NCBI GenBank assembly: GCA_022361135.1
Contig: JAKSBM010000971.1
Location: 1-11,973 of the forward strand
From: Desulfobacterales bacterium
Lineage (GTDB): Bacteria > Desulfobacterota > Desulfobacteria > Desulfobacterales > Desulfobacteraceae
DNA: 11,973 bases
Direction of reading: 5' to 3'
Shown here piece after piece: positions 4,883 through 11,843 of the stretch (positions are counted from its first letter, which is position 1; every line of letters starts with the position of its first letter). Position numbers and translations under genes: made by a program. A model generated the notes under the pieces. The model was not told where the DNA came from. It made no database searches and saw nothing but the letters and a program-made list of their open reading frames with translations.

Positions 4883-7528
4883 ATGAGCCTGCTTAACTCC
4901 ATAAAATCCGTGGTGCCGGCCACCCGGAGCATGATCCGAAAATACATCAATTACCTCCTTGGAGATAACCACGATTATTTTACCAATATCTACCCGGGCA
5001 ATCGCAGTTTCATCGTTCGAAGAATCATGGGCTACCTGGCCCGGAAAATCCAGATCGATGACCATAACCTGGAAAAAATAAAAAACCTGCCCGAAAACAG
5101 CCATGTGGTTTTTGCATCCAAGGAAAAGCATCTCTTTGATTTCCTTTATTTCCACACCCGGCTCAAGGCCGAAGAACTGCCCCACCCGGAAATCGGGTTT
5201 GATTATCAATTCTGTCCCTTTCTGCCCATTAAGCAATTGTTTAAAATCGCCCTGTCCCAGGCCGATTATTTCTTTCACAACTACGAACTCAAGGATCTCT
5301 ATGCCAGCGGCCTTGCAGAGCGGGAGCTGCTCAGCGGGAAATCCGGCTTTGTCTCCCTCATTGAAAAGGAAGATTTCCAGAACCGGTTCATCCGATCCGG
5401 CCCCGACCCCCTCCACCATTTGATTGAATTGCAGAAAAAGACCGATGATCCGGTGATCATCGTTCCCGAGGATACCATTTATGTGGCCAACCCCATGCAC
5501 AAGGAACCGGGTCTGGCCGACATCCTCTTTGGTACCCACGAGCGCCCCGGACTGGTCAAACGCCTCTTCATCCTGCTGCGCCGCCCGGAAAAGGTTAAAA
5601 TCGCCGTGGCCAAACCGGTGAACCTGAAAACATTCATCAACCGCAGTGATATCCAGATGTTGGATTCAGAATTCCAGACCCACCGCCTGAGAAGTCATTT
5701 GGTGGACATCCTCAACCGCCAGCGCAAAAGCATCACCGGCCCGGTTTTGAAATCCAGACAGGAAATCACCGAGGATATACTCAACCGAAAATCCCTGAGG
5801 GAATTTCTGGCCGACTATGCCCAACGGAACAATATTTCCCTGAAAAAAACTAATAAAAAGGCAGCCGGCTACATCAATGAAATCGCCGCAAACTACAACC
5901 AGCGGATAATCAATTTCGGCCATTGGATCCTGAACTGGATCTTTAAAAATATCTTCGACGACCTCATGGTGAACCAGGAAGAGCTTAACCGCATGCGGGA
6001 AAAATATGCAGAAGCCCCCCTTATCCTGGTCCCCTGCCATAAGAGCCATCTGGACTATCTGCTCCTTCCATACATCATGTTTGAAAACAACATGCCCTGT
6101 CCCCACATTGCCGCAGGAAAAAACCTTTCCTTCTGGCCCCTGGGACCCTTATTCCGCCGCGGGGGGGCATTTTTCCTCCGCCGGACCTTCAAGGGCGCCG
6201 AACTCTATGCCAAAATCTTCGGCGGTTACCTGGAACAATTGCTCCGGGAAGGCTTTAATATCAAAATTTACATCGAAGGCGGAAGAAGCCGGACCGGTAA
6301 ACTCCTGCCCCCCAAACCCGGTGGGCTGGCCATGATGATCCGCGCCTACCTGGACGGGGCCTGTGACAATCTCTACTTTGTCCCCATCTTTGTGGGCTAT
6401 GACCGGGTTTTGGAAGAGGATGCCTATCTCAAGGAAATTGAAGGGGGAAAGAAGAGCCCGGAAACCCTGAAAGGTCTCATCTCCACCCGGAAATTCCTCA
6501 AGAAAAAATACGGTAAAGTCTATGTCCGCTTTGATGAACCCATTTCCATCCGGGATTACATTTCCGATAAGAACATCGACCTGAAACGGGTGGGATCCAA
6601 AGAATACATGAATTTTGTCAAAGGCTTTGGATATAAACTCATCGACTCCATCAACCAGAAAACCGTGGCCACCCCCCACGGCATCCTGGCTTCGGCCATC
6701 CTCAACTGCCGGGGAAACAGTTTTTCCAGCAAACAGGTCATGGTCCGTGTCAACACCTATATGAACCTGTTGACCCATCACAATGCCGAACTTTCAGATA
6801 CCCTGGTCATGGACCCGGACAACACCTTGAAGGCCGTCACCCAGACCTTCCTTTCCCGGAAATTCATCGAACTCATCGACGAAGACGAGGACGAAATTTC
6901 CGCGGAAACCAATTTTGTGGTTAAACAGAACAAACGGGCCATTCTCGATTATTACAAGAACTCGGTCATCTCCTTTTTTGTGCCCTCGGCCTACACCGCC
7001 ATTGCCATCCTGGAAATAGACCGTTTCAAATTCTCCCCTTCGGATTTGCTGAGGCGGTATAAGTTCCTCCAGACCATGTTCACCGATGAATTTTCCTTCA
7101 ACGAGGACATCACCTGCGAGGAACAGATCAGCCGAAGCCTCAAGGGCTTTGTCAACGAAGGTATCCTGGTGCCGGACACCCACCGTCCGGACCTTTTCAA
7201 CCTCACCTCAAAAGGATTGCGAAAACTCAAATGGATCGCCGCATTCATGGCACCCTTTTTCCAGTCCTACCACACCACCCTGCTCTACCTTGAAAAGGAA
7301 AAGAAGGAGATCACCGATCCCAAGGAACGGGGCAAAAAGATCCTCTCCTTTGGTGGAAAAATGTACAAGAAAAAACAGATTCCCTCCCGGGAATCGGTTT
7401 CCCTCATCAATTATAGAAATGCAGCGGCCTTCTTCGAGAAAAACGGGATCAAAAGCAGCCAGGACCAAGGTGAAATCGACCATTACAAACAGATACTCAG
7501 CCGCCTGATCCGGCTGAACCAGCAATAG
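4883..7528 (+). CDS. plsB: Glycerol-3-phosphate 1-O-acyltransferase
   Basis: An 881-residue membrane-associated enzyme that acylates sn-glycerol 3-phosphate at position 1, the first step of phospholipid synthesis. All acyltransferase blocks are present. Block I is CHKSHLDYLLL, with the catalytic His386-x4-Asp391. Block II is RGGAFFLRR (426-434). Block III is EGGRSRTGKLLPPKPG, from Glu465. Block IV is FVPIFVGYDR, from 499. The protein is about 75 residues longer than E. coli PlsB (807). The N-terminal domain contains FASKEKHLFDFLYFH (about 75-89), a degenerate echo of block I, as the N-terminal half of E. coli PlsB also has. The long C-terminal part (about 600-881) is helical with no motif I can name. 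ATG 4883 follows AAAGGAA at 7 nt. It is the first gene of a five-gene operon; the next gene starts 7 nt after its stop. Confidence 0.95.
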   Translation: MSLLNSIKSVVPATRSMIRKYINYLLGDNHDYFTNIYPGNRSFIVRRIMGYLARKIQIDDHNLEKIKNLPENSHVVFASKEKHLFDFLYFHTRLKAEELPHPEIGFDYQFCPFLPIKQLFKIALSQADYFFHNYELKDLYASGLAERELLSGKSGFVSLIEKEDFQNRFIRSGPDPLHHLIELQKKTDDPVIIVPEDTIYVANPMHKEPGLADILFGTHERPGLVKRLFILLRRPEKVKIAVAKPVNLKTFINRSDIQMLDSEFQTHRLRSHLVDILNRQRKSITGPVLKSRQEITEDILNRKSLREFLADYAQRNNISLKKTNKKAAGYINEIAANYNQRIINFGHWILNWIFKNIFDDLMVNQEELNRMREKYAEAPLILVPCHKSHLDYLLLPYIMFENNMPCPHIAAGKNLSFWPLGPLFRRGGAFFLRRTFKGAELYAKIFGGYLEQLLREGFNIKIYIEGGRSRTGKLLPPKPGGLAMMIRAYLDGACDNLYFVPIFVGYDRVLEEDAYLKEIEGGKKSPETLKGLISTRKFLKKKYGKVYVRFDEPISIRDYISDKNIDLKRVGSKEYMNFVKGFGYKLIDSINQKTVATPHGILASAILNCRGNSFSSKQVMVRVNTYMNLLTHHNAELSDTLVMDPDNTLKAVTQTFLSRKFIELIDEDEDEISAETNFVVKQNKRAILDYYKNSVISFFVPSAYTAIAILEIDRFKFSPSDLLRRYKFLQTMFTDEFSFNEDITCEEQISRSLKGFVNEGILVPDTHRPDLFNLTSKGLRKLKWIAAFMAPFFQSYHTTLLYLEKEKKEITDPKERGKKILSFGGKMYKKKQIPSRESVSLINYRNAAAFFEKNGIKSSQDQGEIDHYKQILSRLIRLNQQ

Positions 7529-7535
7529 GGCGCCC

Positions 7536-9251
7536 ATGAAAGCATTGGTTCTGGCCGCCGGATTCGGCACACGCCTCCTGCCCCACACAAAGGTGGTGCC
7601 CAAACCCTTGTTTACCTTGGGGGGCACCAGCCTTCTGGAAATAACGGTTCAAAAACTTATCCGATCCGGGTGTTCGGAGGTATGGATCAACAGCCACCAC
7701 CTCCACGGGGAGGTGGAAAAAGCAGTCCATGAAATGGCACCCCGGTGCCATGCCGAACTGCGCATCAGCCACGAAACCGAAATTCTGGACACCGGCGGGG
7801 CCATTGCCAAGCTGCGTCACGCCCTGGCCGGCGGCCCCTTTTTCGTCCTAAACGCCGATGTGATCTCCAACATTGATCTGGAAGCATTGCGCCGGGCCCA
7901 TGTGGAAAGCAATTCACTGGCCACCCTGGCCCTCCATGATCGGCCGGAATTCAACAAGGTTCGCCTGGATGAAAACCAGGCCATTGAAACCTTTGATGCC
8001 CAGGGACGGGGATATGCCTTCACCGGAATCCAGTTGTTGTCATCGGAAATCCTTGACCATCTGCCAACGGAACCGGCCTTTTCCAGCATCCGCCTCTACG
8101 AATCCCTCTGCCCCACGGGTCGGATACGGGGCCACCTTGTTCCCTCCCCCTTTTGGGAAGACATTGGCACCCCCCAGGCCTATGGCCGCACCGCCCGCCA
8201 TTGGCTGGCCGCAAAAAACCTCTTCCCGGATGGAACATACCCGGGCACGGCAGAAGTATCCATACGCCCCCTGGCCGGGGACGGTTCCGACCGCACCTGG
8301 TACCGGGCAGGAACAGATGGAAAGAATCCCGGCCTGATTCTATCGGACCACGGCATTGCCGTCCCCGGCAGCGAAAGGCGGAAACAAGTCTCTGCCTTTG
8401 TCCACATCGGAAGGCATCTTAAGGCCCAAGGCATTGCCGTTCCCAAAATCCTGGACTGGGATAACCTCTCCGGTCTGGTGGTTCTGGAAGATTTGGGATC
8501 CACCCATCTGGCCGATGCCGTCCAGGCTTTGATGCCGAACCATGATCCGGCATCCCAAGAAAAAACCAAAGGGCTGACAACTTTGTACAGCCCGGTAATT
8601 GATGCCCTCATCGATTTTTCCCAACGGGGTATCCAGAATTTCGATCCCCAATGGACCTGCCAGACCGAAAGCTATTCCAAATCCCTGATCCTGGAAATGG
8701 AATGCCGGTATTTTCTAAATGCCTTTGTGGAAGGGATCTGCGGCCGAAACATTCCCTTTGAAGGGCTTGAAACGGAATTCAATTACATTGCAGACAATGC
8801 ATTGGAAACGGGATTCCCCGGCCTCATCCACAGGGATTGCCAATCCAGAAACATCATGATCCACAAGGATCGCCCCTGGTTCATTGATTTCCAATCGGCC
8901 CGCAAGGGCCCCCTGCAATACGATTTGGCATCCCTGCTCATGGATCCCTATGTCCAGTTACCCCATAAGGTCAGGGAGCAGCTATTAACCCTCACCATGG
9001 AAAAGCTGAAGCTGGCCCGGGCCGGGGAGCAAAGTGATTTCATCCGTTCCTTTGAATTCTGCTGCCTCACCCGCCTCATGCAGGCCCTGGGAGCCTTCGG
9101 CTTCCTCAGCAAGGTTAAAGGAAAACCCCAATTCAAGGCCCACATCCCGGCAGCCCTGGAAGGCCTGTCCCGGGTGATCAAAAACCTGGAATCCAAAGAA
9201 CCGGGCCACCTGCCCAAGCTCAATGCACTGATTAAGACTTTAAGCCCCTAA
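7536..9251 (+). CDS. Bifunctional sugar-1-phosphate nucleotidyltransferase (MurU-like) fused to sugar kinase (AmgK-like)
   Basis: A 571-residue two-domain protein. Residues 1-230 are a nucleotidyltransferase: LAAGFGTRLLP (6-16), Lys23 in VPKPL, DTGGAI (85-90), LNADVIS with metal Asp108, and FWEDIGTP with Asp209. Residues about 240-571 are an APH-type kinase. A loop GDGSDRTWYR (248-257) occupies the ATP-binding position, VVLEDLG is at 315-321, the catalytic loop IHRDCQSRNIM (431-441) has Asp434 and Asn439, and FIDFQSARKGP has Asp451, followed by YDLASLLMDPY. The last two stretches closely match my memory of Pseudomonas AmgK, the anomeric MurNAc/GlcNAc kinase, and the N-terminal half fits MurU, which makes UDP-MurNAc from MurNAc-1-phosphate. 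The two are separate genes in Pseudomonas. One chain would perform MurNAc to UDP-MurNAc in the cytosol. An alternative substrate such as another hexose-1-phosphate cannot be excluded. The start lies 7 nt after plsB with a weak AGGG site, which suggests coupling. Confidence 0.85.
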   Translation: MKALVLAAGFGTRLLPHTKVVPKPLFTLGGTSLLEITVQKLIRSGCSEVWINSHHLHGEVEKAVHEMAPRCHAELRISHETEILDTGGAIAKLRHALAGGPFFVLNADVISNIDLEALRRAHVESNSLATLALHDRPEFNKVRLDENQAIETFDAQGRGYAFTGIQLLSSEILDHLPTEPAFSSIRLYESLCPTGRIRGHLVPSPFWEDIGTPQAYGRTARHWLAAKNLFPDGTYPGTAEVSIRPLAGDGSDRTWYRAGTDGKNPGLILSDHGIAVPGSERRKQVSAFVHIGRHLKAQGIAVPKILDWDNLSGLVVLEDLGSTHLADAVQALMPNHDPASQEKTKGLTTLYSPVIDALIDFSQRGIQNFDPQWTCQTESYSKSLILEMECRYFLNAFVEGICGRNIPFEGLETEFNYIADNALETGFPGLIHRDCQSRNIMIHKDRPWFIDFQSARKGPLQYDLASLLMDPYVQLPHKVREQLLTLTMEKLKLARAGEQSDFIRSFEFCCLTRLMQALGAFGFLSKVKGKPQFKAHIPAALEGLSRVIKNLESKEPGHLPKLNALIKTLSP

Positions 9252-9260
9252 GGAGATAAT

Positions 9261-10091
9261 ATGGAAAAACGTTTTCTCATGATCAACGGACTTCCCGGAA
9301 AGGTGGCCTGCACCATGGCCCAGGCGGCCTTGGCCGATCCCCGTTTCCAACTGGTCCCCTTCTCACTCACCGGACAGGATATCCCCGAAGAAAGCCACAT
9401 TGTTGACGGAACCGAGATTCAATTGGTCAAACCCGATGTCCGGGATGATCGCATCAATGAAATCCAATCCCAATACCCCGGCCTCATTGCCGTGGACTAT
9501 ACCCACCCCACAGCCGTGGAAGGCAATGTCCGCTTTTACAGCCAGAACAAGATTCCCTTTGTCATGGGAACCACGGGGGGGGACTTTGAAAAACTAAAGG
9601 CCATCATGGACCAGGGAACCACCCCTGCGGTCATCGCCCCCAACATGGCCAAGCAGATCGTCGGCTTCCAGACCATGATGGATTATGCCGCCACAAAATT
9701 CCCCGGCCTCTTCGACGGCTATAAACTGCGCATCAAAGAAAGCCATCAGCAGACCAAGGCCGACACCTCGGGCACGGCCAAGGCCATGGTGGGCTACTTC
9801 AATGAATTGGGAATGGATTTCAACGTTTCCGACATTGAGCAGGAGCGGGATCCAAAATCCCAGGAAGAAAATTGGAATATTCCCAGGGAACATTTGGACG
9901 GCCATGCCTGGCACACATACACCCTCACCTCTCCAGACGATTCGGTATGCTTTGAATTCACCCACAACATCAACGGCCGCCAAATCTATGTGGACGGCAC
10001 CTTTGATGCCGTGGACTTCCTGGGGGAAAAACTTGGAACCTGTAAAACCGGTGAAATTTTCACCATGATGGACGTGCTCAACAAGGCCTAG
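9261..10091 (+). CDS. dapB: 4-hydroxy-tetrahydrodipicolinate reductase, plant-type
   Basis: A 276-residue NAD(P)H-dependent reductase of the diaminopimelate/lysine pathway, which supplies the peptide cross-link residue of peptidoglycan. The N-terminal Rossmann motif is NGLPGKVA (9-16) in place of the usual GxxGRMG. VDYTHPTAVEGN (78-89), FVMGTTGGD (100-108) and IAPNMAKQ (125-132) follow. The substrate motif is ESHQQTKADTSGTAK (160-174), with His162 and Lys166. The ESHQ..K.DTSGTAK form and the ending resemble the plant/chloroplast DapB group rather than the common bacterial form (HHRxKxDAPSGTA). The start is very clear: AAGGAG overlaps the stop of the preceding gene and sits 5 nt before ATG 9261, a 9-nt gap. 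Co-transcription with the AmgK/MurU-like gene ties it to cell-wall supply. Confidence 0.93.
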   Translation: MEKRFLMINGLPGKVACTMAQAALADPRFQLVPFSLTGQDIPEESHIVDGTEIQLVKPDVRDDRINEIQSQYPGLIAVDYTHPTAVEGNVRFYSQNKIPFVMGTTGGDFEKLKAIMDQGTTPAVIAPNMAKQIVGFQTMMDYAATKFPGLFDGYKLRIKESHQQTKADTSGTAKAMVGYFNELGMDFNVSDIEQERDPKSQEENWNIPREHLDGHAWHTYTLTSPDDSVCFEFTHNINGRQIYVDGTFDAVDFLGEKLGTCKTGEIFTMMDVLNKA

Positions 10092-10099
10092 GAGCCCCA

Positions 10100-10633
10100 A
10101 TGGCAATACATCTTAAACTCATTCTCATCCTCCTGGGGCTGGCCTATCTGATCAGCCCCGTGGATATCATCCCCGACCTTCTCCTTCCCTTTGTGGGATG
10201 GATCGACGACGGTGTCGTTCTCTGGGCCCTCTATCACCTGCTGCGCCATGGACGGTTGCCCAAATTTCCCTTCCCCGGTTCACAGGGAAAGCCCCGCAGC
10301 CGGACAAATCCCCAATCCCCTCCAAAGCAAAACGGACCGACACGGCAGAACCATACCCAGACCCGCCGGCAAAGGGAAACGCCCAAAAGCAAAACAACTA
10401 AAAAATCAAAAGCCCAGTCACCGCCTTCGGATCCATACCAAACCCTGGGGGTCCCCCCCGGTGCCCGGTGGGAACAAATCCAGGCCGCCTACAAGGAAAA
10501 TATCAAAAAATACCATCCGGACAAGGTCTCCCACCTGGGGGAGGAATTCACCACCCTGGCCAATGAAAAATTCCTCCGGATCCAGGCCGCCTACAACACC
10601 CTCAAAACCCAGCGGGGACACAAAAAGCCATGA
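10100..10633 (+). CDS. DUF1232 membrane segment fused to a C-terminal J domain
   Basis: A 177-residue protein with two recognisable ends. Residues 1-50 are a DUF1232 (YkvA-like) module: a hydrophobic helix, then YLISPVDIIPDLLLPFVGWIDDGVV (16-40, quoted in part: SPVDIIPD and GWIDDGVV). Residues about 51-110 are a very basic, Pro/Gln/Lys-rich linker of low complexity. Residues 111-177 are a J domain (DPYQTLGVPPGA, YKENIKKYHPDKVSHLG) with the HPD motif at 139-141, which stimulates DnaK/Hsp70 ATPase. It is therefore a likely membrane-anchored Hsp70 co-chaperone; the client is unknown. It lacks the Gly-rich and zinc domains of DnaJ. GGAG overlapping the dapB stop gives a start 8 nt downstream. Its own stop overlaps the next start by 4 nt (ATGA). 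DUF1232-J fusions are, to my knowledge, found in several proteobacterial groups. Confidence 0.87.
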   Translation: MAIHLKLILILLGLAYLISPVDIIPDLLLPFVGWIDDGVVLWALYHLLRHGRLPKFPFPGSQGKPRSRTNPQSPPKQNGPTRQNHTQTRRQRETPKSKTTKKSKAQSPPSDPYQTLGVPPGARWEQIQAAYKENIKKYHPDKVSHLGEEFTTLANEKFLRIQAAYNTLKTQRGHKKP

Positions 10634-11385
10634 GCTTTTTCCTGGAGGTCCAAGGCCGAAAGGTGGAAGCCCAATGGTGGGGAGAAGCCGACAATTCAAC
10701 ACCGGTCATGGTCCTCCTACACGAAGGCCTGGGCTGCACCGCCCTGTGGAAGCAATTCCCCCAGCAACTGGCCCGGGCCCTCCACTGCCGGATATTTGCA
10801 TATTCCAGGCTGGGATACGGCCACTCCGATCCATGCCCCCTGCCCCGCCCCACGGACTTCATGCACAGGGAGGCCCGGGAAACCCTCCCCGGGGTCCTGG
10901 AAGCCGCAGGCATTGATCAATACCATCTCCTGGGCCATTCCGACGGCGGCTCCATCGCCCTGATCCACGCCGCCACCCAACCCAGGGGGCTGAAAAACAT
11001 CATCACCGAAGCCGCCCATGTCTTTTGCGAACCCATCACCCTCAAGGCCATTGCCAAGGCCAAGGATGCCTACCGGAACGACACCCTGAAACAAAAACTG
11101 GCCAAATACCATGGGAAAAACACGGACACCGCCTTCCGGGGTTGGAATGATGTCTGGCTCTCCCCGGAATTTGTCCATTGGAACATCGAATCCTGCCTGG
11201 CGAACATCCAGGTTCCCTGCCTGGCCCTCCAGGGCGAATCAGACCCCTACGGCAGCCCTGCCCAACTCACCGCCATCCAGAACCAGGTGCCCCTTTGCAC
11301 CAGCCACCTCATTCCCTCCTGCGGCCATACCCCCCACAAGGAACAGCCCCTCCCCACCCTCACCGCCATAATTGATTTTATTTAG
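10630..11385 (+). CDS. Alpha/beta hydrolase, substrate unknown
   Basis: A 251-residue alpha/beta-hydrolase-fold protein. The beta3 strand and oxyanion segment are VMVLLHEGLG (26-35), with FAYSRLGYGHSD at 56-67. The nucleophile elbow is LGHSDGGS (101-108, Ser104). The acid is Asp205 in QGESDPYG. The base is His233 in PSCGHTPHKE. The catalytic triad is complete and the length is normal for the family. A cap region of about residues 125-190 separates the core halves. No signal peptide is seen, so it is likely cytosolic. The ATG overlaps the stop of the J-domain gene (ATGA), making it the last gene of the plsB operon. The family covers esterases, C-C hydrolases and haloperoxidase-like enzymes; the sequence alone does not say which. 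A link to acyl lipids or cell-wall metabolites is suggested only by position. Confidence 0.88.
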   Translation: MSFFLEVQGRKVEAQWWGEADNSTPVMVLLHEGLGCTALWKQFPQQLARALHCRIFAYSRLGYGHSDPCPLPRPTDFMHREARETLPGVLEAAGIDQYHLLGHSDGGSIALIHAATQPRGLKNIITEAAHVFCEPITLKAIAKAKDAYRNDTLKQKLAKYHGKNTDTAFRGWNDVWLSPEFVHWNIESCLANIQVPCLALQGESDPYGSPAQLTAIQNQVPLCTSHLIPSCGHTPHKEQPLPTLTAIIDFI

Positions 11386-11449
11386 TCACTCCCTTTTTCC
11401 ACTGGCAACTCCACTGGTCCCACCACGGTATATTGCACTCTTTATGTTA

Positions 11450-11476
11450 TTTTTTTAAAAAAAGTTTTTTTTAAAA
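11450..11476. repeat. A/T palindromic tract
   Basis: Seven T then seven A (11450-11463), a single G, eight T (11465-11472) and four A. The first 14 bases are a perfect palindrome. Such A-tracts bend DNA and may bind nucleoid proteins; they could also add to termination after the hydrolase gene. Confidence 0.5.
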
Positions 11477-11540
11477 TCATTGGAAAATACGCAATTCGCC
11501 CTAAGAGTTTTCCTTATATTTCATATTTTTAAGTATTTTT

Positions 11541-11623
11541 TTTCACATATTTTGCATTTATGTTTCTCAATTCGAAACAATGTGAAATTTTATCCCCATT
11601 ACTTGTGTAAATCATGAGAAACA
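11541..11623. repeat. Two interlocked inverted repeats (pseudoknot-compatible)
   Basis: TTTCACAT (11541-11548) is the perfect inverse of ATGTGAAA (11580-11587). TGTTTCTCA (11561-11569) is the perfect inverse of TGAGAAACA (11615-11623). The order A1-B1-A2-B2 means the two stems interleave, the topology of an H-type pseudoknot, with connecting segments of 12, 10 and 27 nt. Alternatively they are two pairs of protein half-sites upstream of the promoter at 11641. Confidence 0.45.
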
Positions 11624-11640
11624 AGCGATAACGCGACGAC

Positions 11641-11669
11641 TTGACATATCGTAAAATTCCATCTATCGA
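11641..11669 (+). promoter_or_regulatory. Candidate promoter for the right-edge gene
   Basis: TTGACA (11641-11646) is a perfect -35 hexamer, followed after 17 nt by TATCGA (11664-11669), a weaker -10. A transcript would start near 11676 and reach the gene at 11844 with a leader of about 170 nt. A second TTGACA at 11760 lacks a good -10. Confidence 0.45.
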
Positions 11670-11843
11670 CTGTAGGATCCGCAAACTAAACAATTTTTGA
11701 AGAAACTTTACCCAAAAAAATTTTACTCGGCCGAAGAGGACGTTTTGAGGACTCACAACTTGACAAATTCCACGGAAAAGCTACTCAACACCATCCGGTC
11801 TGCTCCAAGTCCCTCACAAGACCCCATCCTTGGAAGAGCGAAT

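Larger units (their letters stand above)
11386..11843. other. AT-rich intergenic region (458 nt)
   Basis: No convincing gene is seen. It holds a 7-bp direct repeat CCACTGG (11399-11405, 11411-11417), an A/T palindrome tract (11450-11476), a weak GGAAAA/TTTTCC hairpin (11482-11513), two interlocked inverted repeats (11541-11623) and a candidate promoter (11641-11669). No strong rho-independent terminator follows the hydrolase gene. Base composition shifts abruptly from the GC-rich operon to strongly AT-rich DNA up to about 11720. Confidence 0.6.

Noticed and set aside
6149..6781. Long minus-strand open frame opposite plsB
   Set aside because: It is the antisense shadow of plsB, whose motifs are unambiguous; shadows like this occur throughout the GC-rich genes.
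11399..11417. Direct repeat CCACTGG x2, possible attachment site or array
   Set aside because: Only two 7-bp copies 12 nt apart, with no integrase or further units nearby.
11482..11513. Rho-independent terminator after the hydrolase gene
   Set aside because: The stem is only 6 bp (GGAAAA/TTTTCC) with a 20-nt loop and lies about 100 nt beyond the stop; too weak to call.
11541..11587. CRP-type operator
   Set aside because: The half-sites TCACA and TGTGA are in the reverse order and too far apart for a CRP/FNR dimer.
11529..11756. A 75-residue minus-strand open frame in the AT-rich gap
   Set aside because: It needs a GTG start without a ribosome binding site, overlaps the inverted repeats, and shows no recognisable motif; AT-rich DNA here is poorly suited to coding.
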